Origin: Ectocarpus siliculosus | Lineage: Eukaryota; Sar; Phaeophyceae; Ectocarpales; Ectocarpaceae | Direction: 5' to 3' | Length of the DNA: 64,000 nt | Assembly (NCBI GenBank): GCA_000310025.1 | Contig: FN649747.1 | Coordinates: 905,412-969,411, forward strand | In this document: positions 35,476 to 46,700 of the stretch, in pieces | Numbering within the stretch: position 1 is the first letter of the stretch | How the letters are laid out: every line of letters begins with the position of its first letter | The notes under the pieces: generated by a model | Database searches by the model: none | What the model was told of the DNA's origin: nothing | What the model saw: the letters and a program-made list of their open reading frames with translations, nothing else | Made by a program: the position numbers and the translations under genes

Positions 35476-35709
35476 GAGGAACGTCAGGTAGCGGTTCATG
35501 TGAGTGCATCACGGTCTCGAGGGGCATCACGTCAAATTTATTGCCGCCGTGACACAAACCTTCTATAAGAATACGTCACGTCCATCGACGATTAAGCGAC
35601 CAAAAACGCCCGGACAGCAATTGATGCATGCCAAAAACTCGTCAACCTGCCGTAGGATTGTCTATGCGGAAGTGATCTCAATGAAAATAAAAAAAACAAG
35701 GACACGCAC

Positions 35710-37450
35710 CAGCACGGGACGCGCCAATAGTGGAAGCACTCGTCCGTGCTGTTGGCGAGTGGAAGTTAACCGATCTCAACGCAACGAAACACGAAGTCAT
35801 ACATGTATCAGCACGGGATGCGCCAATGAGTGGAAGCACCCGCGCTGTTGGCGAGTAGAGTTAACCGAATTCAACGCAGCGGTAGAAAAATACCACAAAT
35901 CATGCATCAGTACGGGACGCGCCAATGAGTGGAAGCACCCGTGCTGCATATGTGATGTCAGCCTCAGCACGGGACGCGCCAATGAGTGGAAGCACTCGTG
36001 CGGTTGGTGAGTAGAGTTAACCGATCTCAAAAAGAAAGAACAAAACGCCGTACATGTATCAGCACGGGACGGCGCCAATGAGTGGAAGCACCCGCGCTGT
36101 TGGCGAGTAGAGTTAACCGAATTCAACGCAGCGGTAGAAAAATACCACAAATCATGCATCAGTACGGGACGCGCCAATGAGTGGAAGCACCCGTGCTGCA
36201 TATGTGATGTCAGCCTCAGCACGGGACGCGCCAATGAGTGGAAGCACTCGTGCTGTTGGCGAGTAGAGTTAACCGATCTCAAAAAGAAAGAACAAAACGC
36301 CGTACATGTATCAGCACGGGACGCGCCAATGAGTGGAAGCACCCGCGCTGTTGGCGAGTAGAGTTAACCGAATTCAACGCAGCGGTAGGAAATACCACAA
36401 ATCATGCATCAGTACGGGACGCGCCAATGAGTGGAAGCACCCGTGCTGCATATGTGTTGTCAGCCTCAGCACGGGACGCGCCAACGAGTGGAAGCACTCG
36501 TGCTGTTGGCGAGTAGAGTTAACCGATCTCAAAAAGAAAGAACAAAACGCCGTACACGTATCAGCACGGGACGCACCAATGAGTGGAAGCACCCGCGCTG
36601 TTGGCGAGTAGAGTTAACCGAATTCAACGCAGCGGTAGGAAATACCACAAATCATGCATCAGTACGGGACGCGCCAATGAGTGGAAGCACCCGTGCTGTA
36701 TATGTGTTGTCAGCCTCAGCACGGGACGCGCCAACGAGTGGAAGCACTCGTGCTGTTGGCGAGTAGAGTTAACCGATCTCAAAAAGAAAGAACAAAACGC
36801 CGTACACGTATTAGCACGGGACGCGCCAATGAGTGGACGCACCCGTGCTGTTGGCGAGTAGAGTTAACCGAATTCAACGCATCGAAAACGAAGTCGTACA
36901 CGTATCAGTACGGGACGCGCCAATGAGTGGAAGCACCCGTGCTGCATATGTGTTGTCAGTTTCAGCAAGGGACGCGCCAATGAGTGCTGTTGGCGAGTAG
37001 AGTTAACCGATCTCAAAAAGAAAGAACAAAAACGCCGTACACGTATCAGTACGGGACGCGCCAATGAGTGGGCGCACCCGTGCTGTTGGGCGAGTAGAAT
37101 TAACCGATCTCCACGCATCGAAAACGAAGTCATACACGTATCAGTACGGGACGCGCCAATGAGTGGAAGCACCCGTGCTCATATGTGTTGTCAGTTTCAG
37201 CAAGGGACGCGCCAATGAGTGGAAGCACCCGCGCTGCGTACAAGTATCATCAGTGCGGGTCGCGCCAATGAGTGGAAGCACCCGTGCTGCATATGTGTTG
37301 TCAGTTTCAGCGAGGGACGCGCCAATGAGTGGAAGCACCCGCGCTGTTGGCAAGTGGAGTTCACCGTATCCAACGCATCGAAAAAAAAAAAAAAACACGT
37401 ATCAGCACGGGACGCGCCAATGAGTGGAAGCACCCGTGCCGATGGCGAAC
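35710..37450 (+). repeat. Satellite array with 250-bp higher-order period
   Basis: The core GGGACGCGCCAATGAGTGG occurs about 22 times with small variations. Core starts at 35914, 36166, 36416 and 36666 mark a higher-order unit of about 250 bp built from monomers of about 57, 95 and 98 bp; the array becomes irregular on both sides. Most monomers contain the inverted pair CAGCACGGG / CCCGTGCTG, and an overlapping CGCCAA / TTGGCG, so each can fold as a hairpin. Frames are open on both strands only because the repeat lacks stops. The 250-bp period is not a multiple of three, so no conserved protein is encoded. Confidence 0.9.
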
Positions 37451-37761
37451 CGGGGTTCACCGAATCCAAGAAAATATATATATAAAAAAAAAAAAAGAGA
37501 AACCATCGCTAGTGTTCCAAAGAGAGAAATATTCGGGATTGGTCGACGTCCGGTGACCGTAGCGTCAGCAGCAATAATCACTCCATTCAATCCACAGGCG
37601 TCGAGAATGAACTAACGCGAGCTCGCGATATAACAACGCGTCGTTCTGGGCCCGACGAAAACCCACGTCAGATAGTTTCGCCCGAAGATAGGATTTGTAG
37701 ACCATTCTAACTGCAGATCCAGGCGCGCGATCGACTACGCCCACGATGAAGAGGAAAAGAA

Positions 37762-38709
37762 GTGTTCCCGCAACGCCGCCCTGACGCTCGCCCGCCGCCT
37801 GCCGCCGGTCCGCTGCTTATACGACTCCAACCGCGACCAGATGCCGACACGGGCCTCCACGCGGAGCGGCAGGGCAGCGGCTGGGCAAGCAGGGCGAGGT
37901 CGGGCGGCGACACCTTCGACACCACGCACGAGAGGTCTACCGCGCGATCGGTGGCGAGCTCGACGGCTCGCCCCTCGACGCGCAGCGGATCACGTACTCC
38001 CGCGAGGCGTCGAGCGGTATCCTCCTCGCGAGCGCCAGGGACAGGCACCCGCGGCGACCCCCCCGCTGATGAGACTGAGCTCGCTTCTCTCCGCGGGCTG
38101 GTGGACGGCCTGAGGGAGGAGCTGCAGCGGAAGCGCGATGAGGCTGCCGGTGATCGCCAGCAGCTTCAAGCAACGATCGACGACCTGATCGCCACCCAAG
38201 CAGCAGGACCTGGCCTTCCGGGGGGGGGTGCAACTTGTGGGCACAACCGCCCCACCATCGGCCTCTCGGGCCCCCGCTACACCCAGCGCCGAGGCGGCTA
38301 AGGCTACGGCAAAGGATAGAGCGCGGATGTGGGGGGACCTCCGCCGGGTAAAAGCGTGGCTCATCCTGGGGCGGCCCCCGGCAGTTTCAAAACTGTCGCA
38401 GATGGAGTGGCAATCCTTGCTTCGCAAAGGCGTCCTGGTGACAGAGAAAGTGGCGGCATCGCTCGACACGCTCGTGGTTACTGCTTCGCCTTCAACTCGT
38501 CGTCCGGTTGCCATGATCGTAACTGCCCACACATCCACGCCCAGAACCCTTCCCACGCTAGGCGCGGAGCGTCCGAAACTCCGGCAACCGGCGCGCGCGG
38601 CGTTGGCCACGGCAACGGGGGAGGGCGCGGAGGAGAGGCGCGCGCCGCTGGCGAGGGCGGCGCGAGACCCAAGGCCGCTGGCTTCTTCACCCACGGGAAA
38701 GACAAATAG
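37762..38709 (+). pseudogene. Gag-like region with coiled coil and CCCH zinc finger
   Basis: The first frame (from about 37762) is Arg/Ala/Pro-rich and then has a heptad-like acidic/basic helix (ETELASLRGLVDGLREEL). Coding sense then appears to move to the +1 frame after a run of G (38220-38227) with MWGDLRRVKAWLILGRPP, and back to the first frame before GYCFAFNSSSGCHDRNCPHI, a C-x8-C-x4-C-x3-H zinc finger. It ends with Gly/Arg-rich sequence and a TAG at 38707-38709. CCCH or CCHC fingers are expected in nucleocapsid-like proteins. At least two frame changes suggest decay or sequence errors in the G-rich stretch. Confidence 0.5.
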
Positions 38710-39958
38710 GGGTGCGGGCTCTCCCGCGTAGCGGGGGGGCCTACCTCGGATGGCAGCGCACCTGCGGCTAAATCGAACGGCAGCACGCCGGTCTACACGA
38801 GGTTGGCTCCAGGGCTATCAGCAGGTTCAGGACCTGGGACAGGCAGGACGGGACTTTGTTACCGACGTCTTGGCATGCAGCTCGTCGAGCACTCAGTTGC
38901 GTCTTCGTCTAGAAGGACTTACACGTCAGGCTTCAACTCTTGGTGCACGTTTCGCAGGCTGACGGAGAAGCCCAAGTTCCTAGGGCAACGTGCCGGGGAC
39001 CTTCATGTGTGGGAGTTGATAGACTTCGTAGCCTGGTGTTTCGAGTCTGAGGGTAATCTAGCGAGTACAATATCCGGAAAACTCACGGCTGTACAACATT
39101 TTCATAGGCTGGAAGCTTCTGTCGAGCTAGACTTGTCGTCTCCGATGTTGAAATGTGCGCTAAGGGGGATTGCGAGGAACCACGTGGCTGTGGGGACGGT
39201 ACGCCGTGTGCGCCTGCCTGTGTCTTGGCGTATGCTGCTGGACGGGGAAAGCGCAAGCCAGAACTGGGGGGAAGGGGGCAGAGTGATGTGGCTGTGTCTG
39301 TGCTTGTCCTATCTCTTTATCACACGGTCTGATGAGGTGTTCGCGAATGATGCGGGCAGGGTGCATGAGGCACACTGTCTTACGAGGGCGGACGTAGCAT
39401 TGTTTGCTGGCGAGACGCAATTAGTCTTTAGTCACTATCGTAGAGCAGACCGTGTCGAAATGAGGTTTAGAGGGCACAAGGCCGATCAAGAGCAGAAAGG
39501 AAACATACGGGTTCGTACGCGAGACGAAGTCACCGGACCGCAGTCAGGTGTGAGAGCACGCGGTGGCGCGGTGGCTCTTGTGGTGGAGCTGTTATCGTGT
39601 CATGCGACGTTCCCTGACTCCGCACCGTTGGCTTCGTACCGTAGTGGAAGAGCAGTTGAGAGTAGTGAGGTATACTGCTGCCCTCCGTGCACTCAGAGAA
39701 GTGGTAGCGAGGTCGGGGCGTAACCCCCAGGAGTACGCGTTGCACTCGTTGCGAATTGGAGGCGCGACGGCTCTTGCATCGGGCGGAGACATCGCAGAAC
39801 GAGTGATTCAGAGAGAAGGGAAGTGGAGGTCGGATGCATACAAGCCGTACGCGCGAAACAATGTAGAGGATTCGCGGCGAGTGTCACGGAAACTTACAGA
39901 CGGCAGTAGGATCGTATCGAGACAGCCGGGGGAGGGGACCGTCTGGGGGAACGGATAG
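38710..39958 (+). pseudogene. Tyrosine recombinase of DIRS-like element, one frameshift
   Basis: The frame follows the Gag TAG without shift. It shows the N-terminal SAM-like helices (SRRTYTSGFNSWCTFRRL), then the catalytic half: FITRSDEVF with the first Arg, FRGHKADQ, and, in the next frame, ALHSLRIGGATALASGGD with the H-x-x-R pair and SDAYKPYARNN with the likely nucleophilic Tyr. The change of frame lies at about 39600-39680, so the product as it stands lacks H-x-x-R and Tyr. Function by family knowledge: integrates circular DNA copies by site-specific recombination instead of a DDE integrase. Confidence 0.75.
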
Positions 39959-39999
39959 TTGACTTATTCGGTAGTCGTCCAGAAACTGACCTCGATGTG

Positions 40000-40237
40000 G
40001 GTGTTGTAGAATGGTGTGTACCATTTGAGGACTTGGTCAGTTTTGGGACTCCTGCGTTTGCAGTCGTAGTCCCCCGGCTAGTATTTGTGGGGAGAGAGAT
40101 GGATTTGTAAGAGTTGACGCCGGCCTTTGCAGCTAACGCGGCCGGAGAGACGATGAGCGTTTCGTGCGTCTCTCTCCCCAACACGTAGCCTAGAAACCGA
40201 AGAAATAATGAAGCAATTCGAAAGAAAACAAAATAAA
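40000..40237 (+). repeat. Split direct repeat B1
   Basis: 238 bp, matched by B2 at 40571-40808. It abuts A2 directly (two-base overlap at AA). It lies just after the recombinase coding region. Confidence 0.85.
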
Positions 40238-40502
40238 AGGAAGGTTTGTTCGTCGAAGCAGATAGAATAAACTGGTGTTTATTTTGTAACAGTCGAATTA
40301 GAATTTTGGCTTCATTTTCTACCCGGAAACCCAGGGTCACGGTGTTTGGAATTATTAGTCTATAGTTGGGGGTGTCATTCCGTGATCGAGTCCACGCAGG
40401 GGCTGTAGCAAAGTCGGGTAACGTGTGACAGCTACAGAGCGCGTGAAGCAACGGAAGGACAGCAGCAGCCGCCTAACGCAGTAGCGGCGGCAGTTTAGAA
40501 AA
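40236..40502 (+). repeat. Split direct repeat A2
   Basis: 267 bp, the same as A1 at 33913-34177 except for two single-base insertions. In DIRS-type replication models the A2-B1 junction guides formation of a circular intermediate. Confidence 0.85.
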
Positions 40503-40570
40503 TCCCGCCCTCCCATCCCTTTTCTTTCGAAGGTGGGGGCATAAGTTCGGGAATATTCGGTATCTAGTCA

Positions 40571-40808
40571 GGTGTTGTAGAATGGTGTGTACCATTTGAG
40601 GACTTGGTCAGTTTTGGGACTCCTGCGTTTGCAGTCGTAGTCCCCCGGCTAGTATTTGTGGGGAGAGAGATGGATTTGTAAGAGTTGACGCCGGCCTTTG
40701 CAGCTAACGCGGCCGGAGAGACGATGAGCGTTTCGTGCGTCTCTCTCCCCAACACGTAGCCTAGAAACCGAAGAAATAATGAAGCAATTCGAAAGAAAAC
40801 AAAATAAA
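40571..40808 (+). repeat. Split direct repeat B2 (right end of element)
   Basis: 238 bp, the same as B1 at 40000-40237. Similarity stops at 40808, which sets the right boundary. A 68-bp unique spacer separates it from A2. Confidence 0.85.
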
Positions 40809-43777
40809 GCACTTTTTCTCCTTTAACATAGACCGTTCTATTGGAGTAATCCATCACTTGAGCTACTTCGAAGAGCGCCCCATTCTGGAGCACCTGCGGC
40901 TCAGGTCGATATCTGGGACACTCACAGCTGTCGATGCCAGCGATCGAAGTGGTCTTGCTGTGCCTCTGTGGGTCTCCGGAGATAATGCCGGCTTCACCTT
41001 CGGAATACCTCTTGTCGGGGCCGATGCCGTGTGGTCCAAGCTGCTGGAGGCGACACCGCGAGCTCAATGCGCGCATCCTCCCTGCAGCAATGTATGTCGT
41101 TGTGCTAGTCTAGGGTTCTTAGCATGTTGACGGCATGATCATGTAAGTCTTTCGCACCTTGCTCCCCGAATCCATGACAATCGCAAGGCAACCTCGCCTG
41201 GTGATGGCGAGTATGAGTACGTTTTATTGGCACGCCTAATCTCTGTGGTGACGTTCTTGGCATGTATCATGATGGTAGGGAAAGCACATGCATGCAGCCT
41301 GGGCAGATCTAGGCGAAGAGATGTCGCGCATCAAGGGGGCGGTGGTGGTCAGGAGACCAGATCTCGCCAAGGCCCCAGCCATGCTGGGACCAGTCAACAC
41401 TTTAGACTTTGTCAAGGCGTTCCAGTCGTACTTCGCGATTTTCAGGAGCTCCCTATTTCCGACCAGGTATGGAACTGTACTGTTTTCCCGAAAAGTGGCG
41501 CAAATGAAATCGTCGTCCTCGTCGTTGGACATGCTGTGAAGCACGGGGTGAACGCCGATCGAACGGTGATTCCCCCAAGATGAAATTAATGGAAACTCAG
41601 AAATATCGAACAAATCACGCACTGCCATTTAGACGCCTTCATTTTTACTTTTGCACTTCCCAGAAAAATGGCCAGAAAGCGACTCTTTCGCACATTTTGC
41701 GTGAGAGACACCGCCTGAAGCGGCGATCGACCGTGAGCAAAACAATGAACGACGATCTTATACCACACAGGTTTCGAAACATAAGAACGTACCGTCGTTT
41801 TGGTTCTATCGTTTTTCGTTTCATCCGACTGAAGCTGGTGTTGGTCTCCACGTGTAGTCTACGGCGTGAGCGCACTCCCAATCCTGGCAGTGATACACAG
41901 CACATACGATTCAAACCCGGCAAAAAACAACTTAATGATCAATGAGGAACAGGACACATGCGGTTATCGCCCCGGGGGCGACGTAGAGTATAGCACTTGT
42001 TCTTATGCTGGGGACAAGAGCGCCGGGGCAACGGTTGAAGGATCCCCGAGGTGTCTATTCCGGGACTTTAGCTTAACATCCATCAAGTGCAACCCGTGCT
42101 CTTCACTATACTTCAATTGCTCAGTACGTTTCTCTTGTGTGCGGCGCCAACGGTTGCCGTAGACATTGGCGGAACGAGTAGACTGGACCCACGGATTTCC
42201 GATAAGTCGCGTTGGGCGACCCCAGAGAAACATGGCATCTCCGACACATTTTCTTATGCGTTTATCGGCCTACTGATGCTCGTATGCCGCTGGTGGTGTG
42301 ATCGGATGGATAACGCACCCAAGTATGTGGAGAAGGCTGTTTGGAAAATAGATATTAACATATTAACATAATGTCGCTATGCTTGCATCGTACGATCGGG
42401 TTTTGTGCGTCAGCATCAAAAGTGCACGTCCACAGATCGCCTACAAGCAACAGCAGCAACAGCAGGAGCAGTAGCAACGCCAATAAGAGCGTCAAACGGT
42501 GCAGATGTGCAGATTCGACATCACAACCTGTATTATATGCGCCCAAGTATTCGCTTTCGTGGGTTCCGCGTACATTTTTTCGGCGGCACTTCTCTTGATG
42601 GGAGATCTAAGTTAATATTAGCCCTCCCTGGCTCTATGACCCGCCTGAACAAGGTGATTCTACACAGCCTGAGTTACGTGTTTGAATAGCGCGCATAGTC
42701 TCGAACTACACAAGATCGGTTCACGTTGAAGGCTTGCGCGCCGGGTAAAATGCTGTTGTTTGTTCGAGATTACCCTTGAGAAAAGGTTGCGGGAAGCTTT
42801 TGTGGAGCAGGGCAAGGCCGCACGGGAGACCGAAGCTGCCAAGGGGCCACTTTGATTCGGTAGCGGCAGCAGCAGTTGTATGTAAAGTGTCTCCTGCTGA
42901 ATGTCATGTGGCGCTGATTTAACAGGCAGATGATTGAAGAACATTACCTGGTCGAGGTCGACAAGGATTGGCTGTTCTTTCAAGCCGTGGCGAATGGGGA
43001 TTCGGAGGTGGCTAGGTGAGAGAACGGCTGCAAGATCTGGCGTTGAATTGGTCAAGTCGATTGAGGCAAAACACTTCACCACGTTCTGCTGCTAGATAGC
43101 CTCGAGGAAGTTCAAACGAGAGGGCGCATCCTCGTTCGTACCGTGCTCTGCACATTCGCATAAAAAAAATCTGCGTAGCGTTTGTCAGCTTGTACGACAG
43201 GCTCACGAGGTGTCCTGCTCGAGATGCTAGGAGGGTCGAATGGAGTCGTATCATGCTTCAAACTCCTCAAAGCCCCTCAAAAAAGACCCTTGAACCCTCT
43301 AGAAATCACCGTGTCTACTTTCGTGCTGCCCAAACCCGCCGGAGGGCCATGTTGGAACAGATGTCTTCTTGCGTACCTGGCACGCGCAAAATACTGCACA
43401 TGCCACTGCTGCCCCTCTGGCAGCTGCCTCATGGCGCCCTCACGTACCAACACGACAATCTATGCCGACCGGTCCAAAAAACACAAGACATGACATTTCA
43501 CTACGCAGGGTGTTAGAGTAGGGGAATGGCACCAAGCAAAACAATGAGCAATCGCAGTTTGTGAAGGACACCTTGTTTCTCATTTTGGCAACCTGCAATA
43601 CCTATGCTCGAGGCTCTCTGCGCAACGGCCACTCCGTAAGCACCATCCGCCTTCCGGACTCGTTCCGGGCCGACGTTGCCAGCCCAGACCCTTTGGGGAT
43701 GCGCCGTGTTCAGCATCTTACTGGCGTGACATCAGCTGGGTGTAGCGCCGAATACATGCCGGAAGACGCGTAGCCCA
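40809..43777. other. Protein-like segments on both strands, gene not resolved
   Basis: Several segments look coding but the strand is uncertain. On the minus strand, 41628-41236 includes DDDFICATFRENSTVPYLVG and KVLTGPSMAGALARSGLL, which recall the C-terminal part of a sugar-nucleotide transferase. 41091-40809 includes GALFEVAQVMDYSNRTVYVK and then runs into the retroelement repeat, and 43008-42946 is a 63-bp stretch with clean splice sites. On the plus strand, 41288-41468 also has a good acceptor and donor, and 40840-40870 reads VIHHLSYFEE. A minus-strand gene cut by the retroelement at its 3' end is my preferred reading, without proof. Confidence 0.3.
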
Positions 43778-46700
43778 TTGGTTGCGCCGTTCGCGCATTC
43801 CTGGTTTCGTATTGTTTCTTCCGAAAGGTTCTTGAGCACGTACCACGCAACCGTCGAGGTGCCCAAGCCGGCGAGCGATGGGTACGAAAATATCCCAACT
43901 CTGGTGGGCATGGCGGACGTGTTCATCAACAAGCTAGGCTACGTCTGGAACGAGAAGGCGAGATACTCGCGGAGGAAGTTCGTTCAGTCCCCCCATCTTG
44001 TAGCCGATAACTCGGCCACGAGTTCAACGGAACGTATCTCGCCAGTCGAGCTAATCGAAATTTTTAGTTGGCTGTGCATTGATCCTTGCGATGCACTCAA
44101 TTCCTCCTCCCTTGCGGTGCCTCTGTCTGTTGTGCCTCGCGGTTTCCGACCTCCTCCGGAAGGACTATATTGTGCCCAAGTCCTGCAAGTCTCACTTGTT
44201 CGGCCCGCGAGCAAGCTCTATTCTTCCGACCAGTGCCGAAAGACACGAGAAGGTTTGTGATTTTTGCAAGAATTTATTCGCATGGGAACCACTTTCTCAC
44301 CAACCAAACTATCGTGTCTTCAACCTCGGTCAGACAGCAAATGCCTTATCGGTTTTCCGGCTGATGCCATCGAGTTTGACACAAGACAGGGCAGGCTTGA
44401 AAGAGGAACACAACAACGTGATTGACCGTCACTTCTGCTCCGGATAAATTCCCCCGAAAGCATCGTGCCTTCTTCGTCTCGACTATGCTGTCGGTAGCCC
44501 TGATTCTCGACATTTGCGTGCCATTCTCCCTTTGTCATGTTCGCATGCATGAAGGTCGTCGTGATAGCGCAGTACTGGGGGGACGAGTATTACCATTTCC
44601 TGGTGGAAGCGCTGCCGCGGATCACTCTCATGCTGGACGTCCTTGTGGAAAACCTCGACATCAAGGTACTATTATCTAGTGTGGTACATATAATGCTTTT
44701 GCGAGAAAGATGTCGTTGACCACATTGGTGCCGGACACCCGTGGTCTATTCACTTGGGCTGACCCAGACTTACGTATGGAAATCTGGTCTGGCCAGTACT
44801 AAGCTTGCTGAATCTCTTCCCATTCCCCATGCGTGTGGCCGTCTCGTAAATATATTTCTGGATAAATCAGGTTGCAGTGCATGCTCCCAAGTTAGGCAGC
44901 GAGAGCCACACCACGTTTATTTACGAGCTATTGGCGCTGCTCGGGATAGATAGCGAACGAGTTATTTTCATCCAGACAGAGGTGAGCCTAGCTGGCCTTG
45001 TTTGCTGTGTCTCCGAAGAGGTGCAACTGCTTGAACCTTGATCGCCGATGGACCTGTTCCGCATCGTCCTGCCCACGGTATCTAGGTTTGAGGCATCGCG
45101 TGTCGTAGGATTGTCGGGTTTGTAGACGGAACGAGTCGTACGCGACTGACGTCGAACAAGCAAGCGGCACTTCCTTTGTCATGGTTCTGCAGCACTGGTT
45201 GCCGCGAGCACATTCAACACTTAGAGTCAGGGAGCTCAGTTGTATGCCATGCAAGTCATCCAGCCCTCCATACAGAAGAGTCTGAATCGTTTTTCCTCAA
45301 TGTTGTTGATACTCCCGCTGTAGATTCATGCAGATCTCGCGATTCTACCAAGTTCGATACCGTGCGGCAGGCCAGACACACAAATGGTCAACATGCTGAG
45401 ATCCGTCCTCTTGAAGGTGGGAAAGACATGAATTGCGGTTCAAGTTAGGCGAGCCGCAATTATTTCTTTTTTTCAAGGGCACTTTGTCCATGGACACTTT
45501 ATGAGTTTCTCCATGGACGTGTTCATGGACATGCCCCAAACAGCTCCACAATGCAGAACAAGCCGGGTCCTTAACGTCTCTTGTCACCACAAATGTTGCT
45601 GATTCGGTCGGGGTACAAGGATTAGGATTTGGCTCATAGACGGTTACGGCCTGGTTGGTACCCCTGGAGTCTGCATGCGTTGCACACATGCCACGTTGAC
45701 GTGCATATTTAGCGCTAGGCTGTGGCGGAGTTATCAGAACGCTTCAGACACCACGACACCATGTAAAACTCATACTTCCGAAAAGGTGATGACCGATATC
45801 ACCAAAGAGACTTTGTTGCACCCGATCGGGATAAAATTACAACATGTCCGGTAGGGAACCGCTTGTATAGATAGGCCCCTTGAGGTCCGTAGAAGTGTTC
45901 ATGAACGCGGGCGTCCGTGGACATGCTAGTGAGCGCCCATGATGTACGTGTCCATGTACGTGTCCACGGACCACGTCTCAAACAATGCCCAGCATTGGGA
46001 TTGGTGGGCGGATGCGGGGCGCTCCTGGTTCTCACGAGGTCTTCACACCATCGCTTGCAGCTGCAGAGGATGTTCTCTCCTCAGCATGCGATGCGAGTCA
46101 TAGCCGCTCCCCCGTTATCACAATGTTGATCTCGCCACCCCAGCCATCTTTTCTTTGCTGTCTTTGGTTCTCCCTCGGGTCGCAGGCGATGTACCCCAGA
46201 ACGCAAGGGATTCCTCCTGAGGTTCCGCGTCCAGTAATCGTGCTAGTGGTGCGCGAATCCAGGAGGTGGCTCAAGAACAACGACCAGGTGCGCCGGTGTG
46301 CCAGTGTGCCGGACTTGCCCGCACATTTGATTTGGTCACTCGCCCACGGTTACATGTACCTTCTTTTCTAACGTGAACAACACGGTGACAAAAAAAGAGG
46401 GAGAATCAAGAAGACTATTTCCCACTGAACTCCCGTCGGTCGACGGGCGTGTGGTGCGTTTTTTCTGAGGTGACAAAACCGTCAAGCTCCAGGTCGAATC
46501 GCGAACCAACTTCGAACATCATAGCGATATGTAGCAGTTGCGGAATCAAGCTTGGGGGGACACATATGTTGTACGGCGAAAAGTCATTATCGTGCACCCT
46601 GGCCCAGGTTGGGCAATTCCCCTCTGTGGAGAAATCTGTGGTACAGCAAACCTTAGGACGGGGTGCATAAATCTAACACGAAGGCTTGTAACTACTGGCG

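Larger units (their letters stand above)
33911..40808 (+). mobile_element. DIRS/Ngaro/PAT-like tyrosine-recombinase element with split direct repeats
   Basis: The outer segment A1 (33913-34177) recurs as A2 at 40236-40502 with two single-base insertions. Segment B1 (40000-40237) recurs as B2 at 40571-40808. The order is A1, internal region, B1-A2, B2, which is the split-direct-repeat layout known from Ngaro, PAT and VIPER elements. The internal region has a Gag-like coding stretch with CCCH zinc finger and a tyrosine recombinase on the plus strand. I see no reverse transcriptase or RNase H, which standard members carry. Both coding regions have frame breaks, so the copy looks inactive. The left repeat is doubled in tandem, and a satellite array fills about 1.7 kb. 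Confidence 0.75.

Noticed and set aside
35710-37450. CRISPR-like array
   Set aside because: Spacers are themselves repeated with a higher-order period, no cas genes are present and the context is eukaryotic.
35700-37480. Repeated open frames such as ISTGRANEWKHP on both strands, looking like a repeat protein
   Set aside because: They follow the satellite exactly, occur in several frames and on both strands, and the 250-bp unit is not a multiple of three. They are open because the repeat lacks stops.
42087-42371. Signal-peptide-like start (QPVLFTILQLLSTFLLC) for the GT61-like gene
   Set aside because: The frame has GTG, not ATG, at its supposed start and no in-frame ATG before the hydrophobic run; link to the downstream exons is not shown.
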